Below, in pieces: positions 51,768 through 60,189 of a stretch of DNA of 64,000 nt (positions within the stretch are counted from its first letter, which is position 1; the number at the start of each line of letters is the position of its first letter). The notes beneath the pieces were generated by a model. That model did not search any database. It saw nothing but the letters and a program-made list of their open reading frames with translations, and was not told where the DNA came from. Both the position numbers and the translations under genes were made by a program. The DNA is from Pseudomonadales bacterium (GTDB taxonomy: Bacteria; Pseudomonadota; Gammaproteobacteria; Pseudomonadales; Azotimanducaceae). The stretch lies in contig JAWKZN010000001.1 of the NCBI GenBank assembly GCA_041395945.1, positions 2,170,001-2,234,000 of the forward strand, given 5' to 3'.

Positions 51768-53225
51768 ATGAACAGGGCCCATTCACAGCTGGACGATCTC
51801 ACCCGGCAACGCACCATTGGCTGGATCTGGCTGGGCGTATTCTCCCTGCTGGCCGCTGGTGTGCTGTCGCTGCTGCTGGCCTTCTCCCGCACGCCTTTTC
51901 TCCAGGACTTCTTCCCTGGGCAGGACTTTTTCCACGTGGCACTGGTTGTGCACGTGGACCTCTCGGTTCTGGTCTGGTTCATGGCCTGCGCAGGCATGGT
52001 CTGGACGGTCTTCAGCCATCGCCAGACGATCCTGGGCCGGATGGCACTGTGGCTGGCAGTCACCGCCATGGCAATGATCACCGCAGCACCTTTTATCGGC
52101 GCGGACCGACCGCTCATGAACAACTATGTCCCTGTACTGCAGCACGGCTGGTTTCTCACCGGGCTGGCCATACTCGCCTTCGGCCTGGTGCTGCAGGCGG
52201 TTTCCTATCTCCTGCAGATGAGGCTGTTCCGGGCGGCTCCGTCAGGCACAGGCCCCGGCGAAGGCAATCCATCCTTTACGGACATGATCAGATTCGCCCT
52301 GGCCCTCGCCGCAGGTTCTGCCCTGCTCGCCGTCGCCTGCATCGGCTGGTCCTGGTCGCAGCTTCCCGACAGCCTGAGCGGGGAAGCATTCTACGAATAT
52401 CTGTTCTGGGGCGGTGGTCACGTGCAGCAGTTCACCAACACGCTGCTGGCCCTGGTGGCATGGGTCATCCTGGCCCGGGCGGGCGGCAGCCGCCTGTGGC
52501 TGGGACCGCGTTCGGGCAGGGTGCTGTTCGCTCTGACCGCCCTGCCTCTGCTCACCGTGCCCTGGATCTATCGCCTGCCCGTGGACTCAGGCGAGTCGAT
52601 CCGCGCGTTCACAGAACTCATGCGGACCGGCGGTCTGGCGGCGGCACCCCTGTGTCTGGTAATCCTGACAGGCATCTTCAATCGCCAGCCGATACACCCT
52701 TCGAGACAACCTCTGCGCGCTGTGCTGCTCTGCTCGCTGACGCTCTTCGCGGCAGGTGGGCTGCTTGGTTTCATGATCAAAGGCTCGAACACAATGATTC
52801 CCGCCCACTACCATGGTTCGATCGTCGGTGTGACTCTGGCGTTCATGGGTGTGGTCTACCATCTGCTGCCGAATCTGGGTCATCCCATTCGCCATATCCG
52901 AATGCTCGCCTGGCAGCCTTATCTGCTGGCAGGCGGTCAGCTCATGCATATCACCGGGCTGGCCATCTCCGGTGGTTATGGCGTGCAGCGTAAGGTGGCG
53001 GGTGCCGAGCAGGCGCTCGATGGCTTTCAGCAGACCTTCGGCATGGGACTCATGGGTGCCGGTGGACTGCTCGCCGCCATCGGTGGGCTGTTGTTCCTCA
53101 TCATCACGATTTCCGCATTGCGCAGACCGCCACCCCGGCAGGTGCCGGGTGGTGCGCCGGAAATCGGACAACCCGATGATGGCTGGTATCCCGCCAGGCT
53201 GACCACCGGATCGCCACTGGTGTAG
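51768..53225 (+). CDS. Degenerate haem-copper oxidoreductase subunit I homologue without the CuB His pair
   Basis: 485 residues, about 12 helices; ATG 51768 chosen with AAGG in front. Haem-type His are kept: His62 (VVHVDLSV) and His347/His349 (IPAHYHGS), plus His218 in GGGHVQQF at the CuB position of helix VI. The next two CuB ligands are missing: 49 residues after His218 there is Ile267-Tyr268 (VPWIYRLPVD), exactly where the neighbour at 44129 has His281-His282 (also 49 after its His232). So a normal binuclear centre cannot form. No separate subunit II follows. It may be an electron-transfer, haem-sensing or novel metal protein. Confidence 0.82.
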   Translation: MNRAHSQLDDLTRQRTIGWIWLGVFSLLAAGVLSLLLAFSRTPFLQDFFPGQDFFHVALVVHVDLSVLVWFMACAGMVWTVFSHRQTILGRMALWLAVTAMAMITAAPFIGADRPLMNNYVPVLQHGWFLTGLAILAFGLVLQAVSYLLQMRLFRAAPSGTGPGEGNPSFTDMIRFALALAAGSALLAVACIGWSWSQLPDSLSGEAFYEYLFWGGGHVQQFTNTLLALVAWVILARAGGSRLWLGPRSGRVLFALTALPLLTVPWIYRLPVDSGESIRAFTELMRTGGLAAAPLCLVILTGIFNRQPIHPSRQPLRAVLLCSLTLFAAGGLLGFMIKGSNTMIPAHYHGSIVGVTLAFMGVVYHLLPNLGHPIRHIRMLAWQPYLLAGGQLMHITGLAISGGYGVQRKVAGAEQALDGFQQTFGMGLMGAGGLLAAIGGLLFLIITISALRRPPPRQVPGGAPEIGQPDDGWYPARLTTGSPLV

Positions 53226-53258
53226 AGTGTCCGCGCATTCAGGACAACGGCTCCACCA

Positions 53259-53879
53259 ATGAAGCTCTACGACAACGTCCAGGCTCCCAACCCGCGCCGG
53301 GTACGGGTGTTTCTCGCTGAAAAACAGATCGACATCGAGCGCGTGCCGGTGGACATGATGAAGGGCGAGCATAAAACACCCGAGTTCCTCCGGAAAAACG
53401 CCAATGGACAGATTCCGGTGCTGGAACTGGACGACGGCACCTGTATCTCGGAGTCCGTCTCCATCTGCAGATACCTCGAGGCCCTGCACCCGGAGCCGCC
53501 GCTGTTCGGAACCACGCCGGAAGAAATCGGCCTGATCGACATGCACCATCGACGGCTGGAGCTGGGTCTCGGACACAGCATCAGCACTTCCTGGGTAAAC
53601 GGTCCCGTGGTGGCCAGAATGGCGGCGGGCCGGTTCAAACAGATTCCCCAGGCCAAGGAACAGAGCGACGCCAGGGTGAACGCCTACTATCAGCGTCTGG
53701 ATGGTGAACTGGCAGAACGCGCGATGATGGCGGGGGAGCGCTACAGCGTGGCGGACATCACCGCCATGTGTCTGATCGATTTCGCCGAGAAACTGGTCGG
53801 GCTGCCGCCGGATCCGGCGCTGCTGAATCTCGCGCGCTGGCGTGCGGAGGTCGGCGGGCGGCCGAGCGCGAGCGCCTGA
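53259..53879 (+). CDS. Glutathione S-transferase family protein
   Basis: 206 residues. N-terminal thioredoxin-like half: MKLYDNVQAPNPRRVRVFLAEKQI, then FLRKNANGQIPVLELDDGTCISESVSICRYLE with the NGQIPVL cis-Pro and the ESVSI glutathione contact. C-terminal all-helical half ends with RYSVADITAMCLIDFAEKL, the typical N-capping motif ..VADI. It conjugates or reduces substrates with glutathione; the specific substrate is unknown. The gene starts 33 bp after the second subunit-I homologue and its 3' end overlaps the following MFS gene reading frame by about 110 bp if the MFS ATG is used. Confidence 0.92.
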   Translation: MKLYDNVQAPNPRRVRVFLAEKQIDIERVPVDMMKGEHKTPEFLRKNANGQIPVLELDDGTCISESVSICRYLEALHPEPPLFGTTPEEIGLIDMHHRRLELGLGHSISTSWVNGPVVARMAAGRFKQIPQAKEQSDARVNAYYQRLDGELAERAMMAGERYSVADITAMCLIDFAEKLVGLPPDPALLNLARWRAEVGGRPSASA

Positions 53880-55243
53880 ACCAGCCGACGACCCGGCGCC
53901 GGATTCCCGGCGACTGGCCTTTCAATCCCCGCCGCACGCCCTTCTTTTATGGCTGGGTGATCTGGCTGTTCTCGACGCTGGGATTTCTCATGAGTGTGCC
54001 GGGGCAGACCATGGGGATGGCGGTGTTCACCGACCCCTTCATCGACGCTTTCGATCTCAGCCGCACGGAACTGTCCTTCGCCTACCTCGGCGGCACGGTC
54101 ACCAGCGCCCTGTTCCTGACACGAGCCGGCAGACTCTATGACCGGCTCGGCGCGCGGATCATGGTGGCCGGTTCTGCACTGCTGCTGGGCCTGCTGGTCG
54201 TGTTCATCAGCCTGGTCGACCACATCGGTACTGCCCTGGCCGCGGTGCTGGGACTGCCCCTCGCAGCGGTGACCCTGCCCGCCATGCTGATCGGCTACTT
54301 CGGTGTCCGCTTCGCAGGACAGGGTGTACTCACCAGCGCCTCTCGAAACGTTCTGCTGGTGTGGTTCGAGCGGCGCCGCGGCATCGTCTCGGGTGCCCGC
54401 GGTGTGTTCGTCTCACTGGGATTTTCCATCGCCCCGCTGCTGCTGGCACTGATGATCGATGATTTCGGCTGGCGCGGCGCCCTCTGGCTCATGGCCGCGG
54501 TGCTGATCTTCGGCTTTGCCTCACTGGCGCTGTTCTTCCTGCGGGATTCTCCCGCCAGTGTCGGCTTGAATGCCGACGGTGTGAGCGACGCCGTGCGGGC
54601 GTCCGCGCCCGCTACTGCGGAAAGCTCGAAAACCCTGCACCAGGCGCGACTGAGCCCGAGCTTCTGGATCTACAGCGCCGGGCTGTCCATTCATGCCCTG
54701 TTCGGAACCGCGGTGACCTTTCACATCGTGGCAATCTTCGCAGAAGCCGGCCGCGACCGCGGGGAAGCCTTTGGCTACTTTCTGCCATCCGCCATCGTTT
54801 CGACCACCGTCAATCTGCTCGCAAGCTGGCTGGCTGATCGGTCGCGGCTCAAGCCCTTTCTGCTGGTCATGCTGAGCGCGTTTCTGCTCGGCACCACGGG
54901 ACTGCTCAATCTCGACACCGCCTGGGGTTACGCCCTGCTGGTGTTCGGCTTCGGTGCCGGAGGCGGACTCTGGGGGGTGATCTCCAATCTCGCGTACGTG
55001 CGCCTGTTCGGCACCCTGCATCTGGGAGAAATCAGCGGCCTGAACACCGCATTGACCGTTATGGCCAGCGCGATCGGGCCCTTTCTCTTCAGTCTCGGCT
55101 TCGATATGAGCGGCAGCTTCCACGGTGCCGAGTGGCTCTGCGGAGGCGTCATCGTCGTGCTGCTCATCGCTGCTGCACTGATTCGACAACCCGATGATCG
55201 CGCACCGCACTTGGCGTTGCGTGCCGTAAACTCGTCCCGATGA
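53768..55243 (+). CDS. MFS transporter
   Basis: Up to 491 residues. Twelve membrane helices are visible from about residue 60 (GWVIWLFSTLGFLMSVPGQ) to residue 475, with the MFS loop RAGRLYDRLGARIMVAGSALL (GxLaDRxGxR type) between helices 2 and 3. It resembles the OFA/monocarboxylate group. The only ATG is 53768, deep inside the GST gene; the conserved part starts near NPRRTPFFYGWVIW. The stretch before that could be mis-called and the true start may be a non-ATG codon nearer 53875. Its TGA overlaps the cardiolipin synthase ATG. Substrate unknown. Confidence 0.82.
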   Translation: MSDRFRRETGRAAAGSGAAESRALACGGRRAAERERLNQPTTRRRIPGDWPFNPRRTPFFYGWVIWLFSTLGFLMSVPGQTMGMAVFTDPFIDAFDLSRTELSFAYLGGTVTSALFLTRAGRLYDRLGARIMVAGSALLLGLLVVFISLVDHIGTALAAVLGLPLAAVTLPAMLIGYFGVRFAGQGVLTSASRNVLLVWFERRRGIVSGARGVFVSLGFSIAPLLLALMIDDFGWRGALWLMAAVLIFGFASLALFFLRDSPASVGLNADGVSDAVRASAPATAESSKTLHQARLSPSFWIYSAGLSIHALFGTAVTFHIVAIFAEAGRDRGEAFGYFLPSAIVSTTVNLLASWLADRSRLKPFLLVMLSAFLLGTTGLLNLDTAWGYALLVFGFGAGGGLWGVISNLAYVRLFGTLHLGEISGLNTALTVMASAIGPFLFSLGFDMSGSFHGAEWLCGGVIVVLLIAAALIRQPDDRAPHLALRAVNSSR

Positions 55244-56688
55244 TGGCTTTTCTGGCACAGCACCTGGATTTTGCACTGCTCATCGGCTATCTGATCCTGC
55301 AGGTACTGGCCGCGTTAGCCGCTATTCATGCGGTGATGAACGCACGCACCGCACAGGGTTCCGTTGCCTGGCTGATCGCGCTGCTGGCTATTCCCGTTGT
55401 TGCCCTGCCTTTTTATGCCGCCTTCGGCCGCCACCGCTTCGTAGGCTATGTCGACGCGCACCGGGCCGGCAACGCGGCAGTCGAGCATGTTACCGGTGCA
55501 GAGTCGCGGCGCCAGGGGCAACGCTTCCGGGCCGAGTTTCCGGAAGACCCTGCACGCTTCGCTGTCTACGAGCGGATGGCGCAGCTGCCCTTCAGTTCAG
55601 GCAACGAAGCAGAACTGCTGATCGACGGCGAAGCGATGTTCAAGGCGCTGTTCGCCGGTATCTCGCGCGCCGAAGACTATGTGCTCGTGCAGTTCTACAT
55701 CATCCGGGATGACGATACCGGCCAGGAGCTGCGCAGACATCTCGAAGCAGCGCTCACACGCGGGGTGCGCGTCTATCTACTCTTCGACGCCATCGGCAGC
55801 AGCAGTCTGCCCCGCCGGTACACAGACGCCCTTATTGCCGCGGGAGCCCAGGTGCACGCCTTCGCCGGAACGCGCTGGGCTGTGAAACACCTGCAGATCA
55901 ATTTCCGCAATCATCGCAAGCTTGTTGTGGTGGACGGGAAGGAACTGTTCATCGGCGGCTTCAATGTCGGAGACGACTACCTCGGTCGCTACCCCGCGCT
56001 CTCACCCTGGCGCGACACCCACGTGCGGGTCCGCGGACCTGCTGCAATCGCCGCTCAGATTCCCTTCCTCGAGGACTGGTTCTGGGCCTCGGGTGAACTG
56101 CCCACAGTGCACTGGGAGCCTCAGCCGGCCAGCCAGTCCAATCAGCGGGTGCTGGTGCTTCCCGGGGGCCCGGCGGATTCGAGAGATACCTGCGGTCTGT
56201 TTTTTCTGCAGGCCATTCACGCCGCCCGCCACCGCCTGTGGATCGTCAGTCCCTACTTCGTTCCGAACAGTTCCATCATCGACGCCCTGCAGCTTGCAGC
56301 GCTGCGGGGTGTGGATGTGCGCATACTGTTGCCGCAACGCGCCGACAGTCGGCTGGTGCAGCTTGCCGGTTATGCCTACGTGCCGGAACTGGTCCGCCAG
56401 GGGGTGAAGCTCTACCGCTATCACGAGGGTTTTCTGCACCAGAAGGTCCTGCTGGCAGACGATGACTTCGCCGCGATTGGCACAGCCAATCTCGACAATC
56501 GGTCATTCCGTCTGAATTTCGAGATTCTGGTGCTTGTCGCGGACAAAGGCTTCGCCGCCCGTACCGGCACGATGCTGGAAGATGATTTCGCGAGGTCCCA
56601 CCAGATCGACGCGGCGGCACTGGAAGGCCGTCGCTGGTGGTTTCGCGCCGCCGCTCGCGGCGCCAGGCTGCTGTCGCCGATTCTCTGA
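55240..56688 (+). CDS. cls: Cardiolipin synthase (phospholipase D superfamily)
   Basis: 482 residues. Two N-terminal helices (FALLIGYLILQVLAALAAI and WLIALLAIPVVALPFYAAF) are followed by two PLD domains, each with an HKD motif: HRKLVVVDGKELFIGG near residue 226 and HQKVLLADDDFAAIGTANLDNRSF near residue 401. This length and twin motif match bacterial ClsA, which joins two phosphatidylglycerols to cardiolipin and releases glycerol at the inner membrane. It overlaps the MFS stop by four bases. Downstream begins the structured intergenic region at 56689. Confidence 0.93.
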   Translation: MMAFLAQHLDFALLIGYLILQVLAALAAIHAVMNARTAQGSVAWLIALLAIPVVALPFYAAFGRHRFVGYVDAHRAGNAAVEHVTGAESRRQGQRFRAEFPEDPARFAVYERMAQLPFSSGNEAELLIDGEAMFKALFAGISRAEDYVLVQFYIIRDDDTGQELRRHLEAALTRGVRVYLLFDAIGSSSLPRRYTDALIAAGAQVHAFAGTRWAVKHLQINFRNHRKLVVVDGKELFIGGFNVGDDYLGRYPALSPWRDTHVRVRGPAAIAAQIPFLEDWFWASGELPTVHWEPQPASQSNQRVLVLPGGPADSRDTCGLFFLQAIHAARHRLWIVSPYFVPNSSIIDALQLAALRGVDVRILLPQRADSRLVQLAGYAYVPELVRQGVKLYRYHEGFLHQKVLLADDDFAAIGTANLDNRSFRLNFEILVLVADKGFAARTGTMLEDDFARSHQIDAAALEGRRWWFRAAARGARLLSPIL

Positions 56689-56739
56689 GCTCACCAGCAC
56701 CGGACGCTCAGCCACAAAGTTCGGAATGAGGTTGATCAG

Positions 56740-56780
56740 AGCGTGGTCGAGGACCTGCTACCCAGTGCCTCGACCACGCT
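56740..56780. terminator. Strong hairpin downstream of cardiolipin synthase
   Basis: AGCGTGGTCGAGG (56740-56752) pairs perfectly with CCTCGACCACGCT (56768-56780), a 13-bp stem with a 15-nt loop. It lies 52 bp after the cls stop. No T-run follows, so it may end transcription by a factor-dependent route or stabilise RNA. It is the first of several inverted repeats in this gap. Confidence 0.45.
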
Positions 56781-56861
56781 GGATGAATCCTTCCGAGCTT
56801 CGTGGCACTGCGTGCGGCCTGCAGCCGGGGGAGATCGCGCTGCTCTGTCTCGAATCCATCT

Positions 56862-57021
56862 CGAGGCTGGGGTGGCGAGGGGGGTTGCAGCGGACCGTGG
56901 AGCGAGGCCGAGTGCGGCAGATTGACTCGCGTGCCGCACGCGAGGCAACTCTGCCAATCGAGGGCAGCCCGGAGGGCCCGAGCGTAGGTCCGCTGCAACC
57001 CCCCTCGCCACCCCAGCCTCG
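56862..57021. repeat. Perfect 35-bp inverted repeat around a structured 90-bp centre
   Basis: The left arm at 56862-56896 (GAGGCTGGGGTGGCGAGG...) is the exact reverse complement of 56987-57021. The 90-bp centre carries further dyads (GTGCGGCA/TGCCGCAC, CTCGCG/CGCGAG). Part of the arm recurs at 24825-24845 at 19 of 21 positions. No protein is encoded. It resembles a MITE or REP-like mobile palindrome, or a large bidirectional terminator between the cls and aminotransferase genes. It ends 52 bp before the insertion sequence and is not part of it. Confidence 0.8.
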
Positions 57022-57295
57022 CAAATCAATCCGAAAACAAGTCCCGGCCGGTACCCAGGCAGTTCGGCGCGGGCTAGCCCGCATCGCTCACCGATTGGGT
57101 AGTTGAGGCAGTTTACGGGATATTTTGAGCTGCGAGTCAGCTGCTGATCGGCGATGGTAACGATTGGTTGGGCAGGCTGCAGCGTATTGGCCGATTGCCG
57201 TGTTGTTTTCTCTTCAGCGGGGGTGTTTTGTGCGATTGAGGCGAACGCCTCCTCCGGCGACTGCCGGTTGAACATTCCTGACCAGTATTCGAACT

Positions 57296-58720
57296 TTATC
57301 CGGGTGGTGCCCAGGCTGGATGGCGGCGTAGGTTGGCGAGGATCTGTGCAAAGTCACTGGCGTAGGGATAAGCCTCGGAGAACGACAACCAGACCTTGCG
57401 TACCGAGATACGGATCCGTGCACCGATCTTCAACAGCTTCAGGCGGATGGTCGTGCACTGGGCTCTGGCGTGTTGTGTGCCCATGAGGCCAAGACGACGC
57501 AGCCCGTGCATCAACACGTAAGCGAACGAGGAGAAGTACAGCCGTAGCTGATTGGCGCGCAGCGTCGCCGTGCTGGTGCGGTCGGCAAAGAGCCCCAGTT
57601 GCTGCTCCTTGATGCGGTTCTCCATTTCGCCGCGCACACAGTAGAGTTTTTCGTAAAGCCGCCTGGCACCGGCACGGCTGACAGGTAAGTTGGTCACCAC
57701 GAACCGTGGGTTGGCTTTACCCGGCAGGTACTCGGCTTTGCCGATAACGCGCCGCTCGCACGACCAGGACTTGCGGGTCCGATAGCGGAAGTCACGGAAC
57801 CGCCGGGCCGCTTTGCCGGTTTGCTCGTACTCCACCTGGGCCTCCGCCATCTCCCGGCCCAACGCTCGATGCAGCCGCTTATTGCGGGCCAGGCCCAGCA
57901 CATAGCGGACACGATTTTCCTCGCACCAGCGCATGATCGCATCCCGACAGAACCCCGAGTCGCCACGGATCACGATGCGCGTCTTCGGCCAGTGCGCCCG
58001 GATCTGGCCAACGATCCGCTCAAGCTCTTCCACACTCCCGGCCGCACCGTCTGCGTTCGATGGCCGCAGCCGCGCACACAACAGGTGCTCGCCACAGAAG
58101 ATGTACAGCGGCAGATAACAGTAACAGCGGTAGTAACCGTGGAAGAAGCGGCCTTCCTGATGGCCGTGCAGCGGATCATCGGTTGCATCCAGATCCAGCC
58201 AGATCTCCCGCGGTGGCACATCGTGGGCCTCAATGAACAGGTCCACCAGCAACCGGTCAAGCGCCTGCGGATCCGCAGCGATCTTCTTGTAGCGATCACT
58301 GGCCGCCGAGGCCGGTGTGGTCAACTCCAGTCGATTCAGCGTGCTCGATCCGGCCAGCGGATACCCTCTGTCACGGTCTCGCTCGCGGTCTTCACCCGTG
58401 AGATCCCGTTTACCAACCAACAGCGCCAGCACGCTGTCCGAGCGCAGCCCATCGTGATCGTTGAGATCTGCATAACCCAGCCCCAGACCGTAGACGCGTT
58501 GCGCCACCAGCGCGTGGACACTGTGTTCGATACTGTTCGGATTACGGTAATCGGTGAAGCAGCCGGCGAGTCGACTGAGCATGCCCAGCCGCTGATCCAC
58601 CTCTCGCAGCAGCAGTCCGCCACCGTCGGACGTGATCCGGCCACCATCGAATCGACCGATCACCTGACGGCGATCCAGTGCGTGAAATTTCAGTTGCTCG
58701 GGATTACACTCTGTCGCCAT
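57296..58720 (-). CDS. IS1380-family transposase
   Basis: 474 residues, apparently full length. DDE-type (DUF4338-like/IS1380) features: an N-terminal region with ITSDGGGLLLREVDQRLG, first acidic residues in IWLDLDATDDPLHGHQEG, second in IVIRGDSGFCRDAIMRWCEE, and the late YCVRGEMENRIKEQQLGLFADR, which supplies the Glu (the Y(2)R-N-x-E-N-like block typical of IS4-related enzymes). The ATG at 58720 lies at the foot of a long hairpin. No frameshift or stop disrupts it, so it may be active. Confidence 0.9.
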   Translation of the reverse strand: MATECNPEQLKFHALDRRQVIGRFDGGRITSDGGGLLLREVDQRLGMLSRLAGCFTDYRNPNSIEHSVHALVAQRVYGLGLGYADLNDHDGLRSDSVLALLVGKRDLTGEDRERDRDRGYPLAGSSTLNRLELTTPASAASDRYKKIAADPQALDRLLVDLFIEAHDVPPREIWLDLDATDDPLHGHQEGRFFHGYYRCYCYLPLYIFCGEHLLCARLRPSNADGAAGSVEELERIVGQIRAHWPKTRIVIRGDSGFCRDAIMRWCEENRVRYVLGLARNKRLHRALGREMAEAQVEYEQTGKAARRFRDFRYRTRKSWSCERRVIGKAEYLPGKANPRFVVTNLPVSRAGARRLYEKLYCVRGEMENRIKEQQLGLFADRTSTATLRANQLRLYFSSFAYVLMHGLRRLGLMGTQHARAQCTTIRLKLLKIGARIRISVRKVWLSFSEAYPYASDFAQILANLRRHPAWAPPG

Positions 58721-58788
58721 AGGCCTCTCGTTTTGGTGTGTGATAAGTGCTTGCCAGCACTCACTTTATGCACCAGACAGAGGCCTAT
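58719..58788 (-). promoter_or_regulatory. Nested hairpins over the transposase start
   Basis: ATAGGCCTCT (58719-58728) and AGAGGCCTAT (58779-58788) form a 10-bp stem that covers the transposase ATG and its GAGAGG ribosome site. Inside is a second stem, AGTGCT (58746-58751) with AGCACT (58756-58761). A transcript entering from outside the element would fold and hide the start, while one started inside would not. This is a known way for insertion sequences to block read-through expression; here it is inferred from structure only. Confidence 0.6.
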
Positions 58789-58815
58789 TTCCATTACATC
58801 GGTGAGATTTTCGGG

Positions 58816-60189
58816 CTAGAGCGTGCCGATCAGTCGAGCGGCGTCGTCCAGTGTCTTCCAGGCACGTTCGGCCAGTTCATCGATCTGGGCGACGGTGGAT
58901 ATCAGCGGGGGTGCGACGATCAGGGATTCGCCGACATGACGCATCACCACACCGTTATCCACGGCAAGATCCCGGCAGAGTTCGCCGATCCGACCCTTTG
59001 GTTCGAACCGTTTTCGGGTCTTTTTGTCAGAGACCAGCTCGAGGGCACCCAGAAGACCAAGGCTCCTCGCTTCACCAACAATCGGATGCTCACCCAGTTT
59101 CCGGAAAATTTTCGCAAGATGGGGGGCCGCGACATCCCGGACATGGTCGACAATCTTTTCATCCCGCATGATCTCGATATTTCTGATCGCAACCGCCGCG
59201 CAGGTCGGATGACCCGAGTAGGTGAAGCCATGGTAGAACTCACCACCGCGCTGCAGGACTTCGGCCACCCGATCCGCAACTACCACCCCGCCCATGGGCA
59301 GATAGCCCGAGGTCATACCCTTGGCGATTGGCATTAGGTCAGGCTTGATGCCGTAGTAGTCGGATGCGAACCAGTGACCCGTACGGCCAAAACCGGTAAT
59401 CACTTCATCCGCCACCAGCAGGATGCCGTATTCATCACAGACCTTCTGTATCGCCGGCCAGTAAGAGGCCGGCGGGATGATTACACCCCCCGCACCCTGA
59501 ATCGGTTCACCTATGAAGGCGGCGACCTTCTCCGGGCCGAGAGTCTCGATGCGCTCCTTCAGCGCTCTGGCACACTCCAGTCCGAATTCGTCCGCCGACT
59601 TGTTGCCCTGGTATTCAAAATGGTAGGGCTGGCAGATGTGTTCGATTCCAGGAATCGGCAGTCCGCCCTGGGACTGGATGGCCGACATGCCGCCCAGGCT
59701 CGCCCCGGCCATGGTGCTGCCGTGATAGGCGTTTTCCCGGCTGATCACAATCTGACGCTCGGCCTGACCCTGCAGTGCCCAGTAGTAGCGCACCATGCGC
59801 AGCACGGTGTCATTGGCCTCCGATCCGGAGCCGGTAAAGAACACCTGATTCATGTGCGCGGGACTGATCTCAGCTATCAGCTCGGCCAGCCGTATGGCTG
59901 GCGGATGCGCACACTGGAAAAAACTGTTGTAGAAAGGCAACTCCTGCATCTGCTGTGTTGCCGCATCGATCAGCTCCTGGCGACCATAGCCCAGATTCAC
60001 ACACCACAGACCCGACATGCCGTCGAGTATCTTGTGGCCGGTGATGTCATAGATGTAGATCCCTTCACCGCGAGTGATGATTCGCGACCCTTTCTGCCGC
60101 AGAGCACCATGATCGGTGAAGGGATGCAGGTAGTGAGCAGCATCCGCTGCCTGCCAGGCGTCGAGGCTTCGCTTCTTGATCGTTTTCAT
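58816..60189 (-). CDS. spuC: Class III aminotransferase, SpuC-like putrescine:pyruvate aminotransferase
   Basis: 457 residues, a normal length. PLP fold I, class III: VFFTGSGSEANDTVLRMVRYY, AYHGSTMAGASLGGM, LLVADEVITGFGRTGHWFAS (Asp for PLP), and the Schiff-base Lys in LMPIAKGMTSGYLPMGG. The N terminus DAAHYLHPFTDHGALRQKG and the close partnership with the PuuA-like ligase gene match omega-aminotransferases that act on putrescine or gamma-glutamylputrescine products. It overlaps that ligase gene by ATGA. The TAG stop is formed within the CTAG next to the insertion sequence. Pre-insertion sequence would also read TAG, so the protein is not truncated. Confidence 0.87.
   Translation of the reverse strand: MKTIKKRSLDAWQAADAAHYLHPFTDHGALRQKGSRIITRGEGIYIYDITGHKILDGMSGLWCVNLGYGRQELIDAATQQMQELPFYNSFFQCAHPPAIRLAELIAEISPAHMNQVFFTGSGSEANDTVLRMVRYYWALQGQAERQIVISRENAYHGSTMAGASLGGMSAIQSQGGLPIPGIEHICQPYHFEYQGNKSADEFGLECARALKERIETLGPEKVAAFIGEPIQGAGGVIIPPASYWPAIQKVCDEYGILLVADEVITGFGRTGHWFASDYYGIKPDLMPIAKGMTSGYLPMGGVVVADRVAEVLQRGGEFYHGFTYSGHPTCAAVAIRNIEIMRDEKIVDHVRDVAAPHLAKIFRKLGEHPIVGEARSLGLLGALELVSDKKTRKRFEPKGRIGELCRDLAVDNGVVMRHVGESLIVAPPLISTVAQIDELAERAWKTLDDAARLIGTL

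Larger units (their letters stand above)
57078..58815 (-). mobile_element. IS1380-family insertion sequence, complete, flanked by CTAG
   Basis: About 1738 bp with one transposase gene. The ends match imperfectly when one is reversed: CCCGCATCGCTCACCGAT (57078-57095) and CCCGAAAATCTCACCGAT (from 58815 inward), identical at CCCG and CTCACCGAT. Each end abuts CTAG (57074-57077 and 58816-58819), a likely 4-bp target duplication. The right-hand CTAG contains the TAG stop of the aminotransferase gene, so that gene is intact. IRs, size and ORF agree with an IS1380-type element. If the CTAG belongs to the ends instead, the element is 57074-58819. Confidence 0.8.

Noticed and set aside
58816..58830. 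Truncation of the aminotransferase by the insertion sequence
   Set aside because: Length is normal for the family, and the stop codon is the same after removing the element and one CTAG copy.
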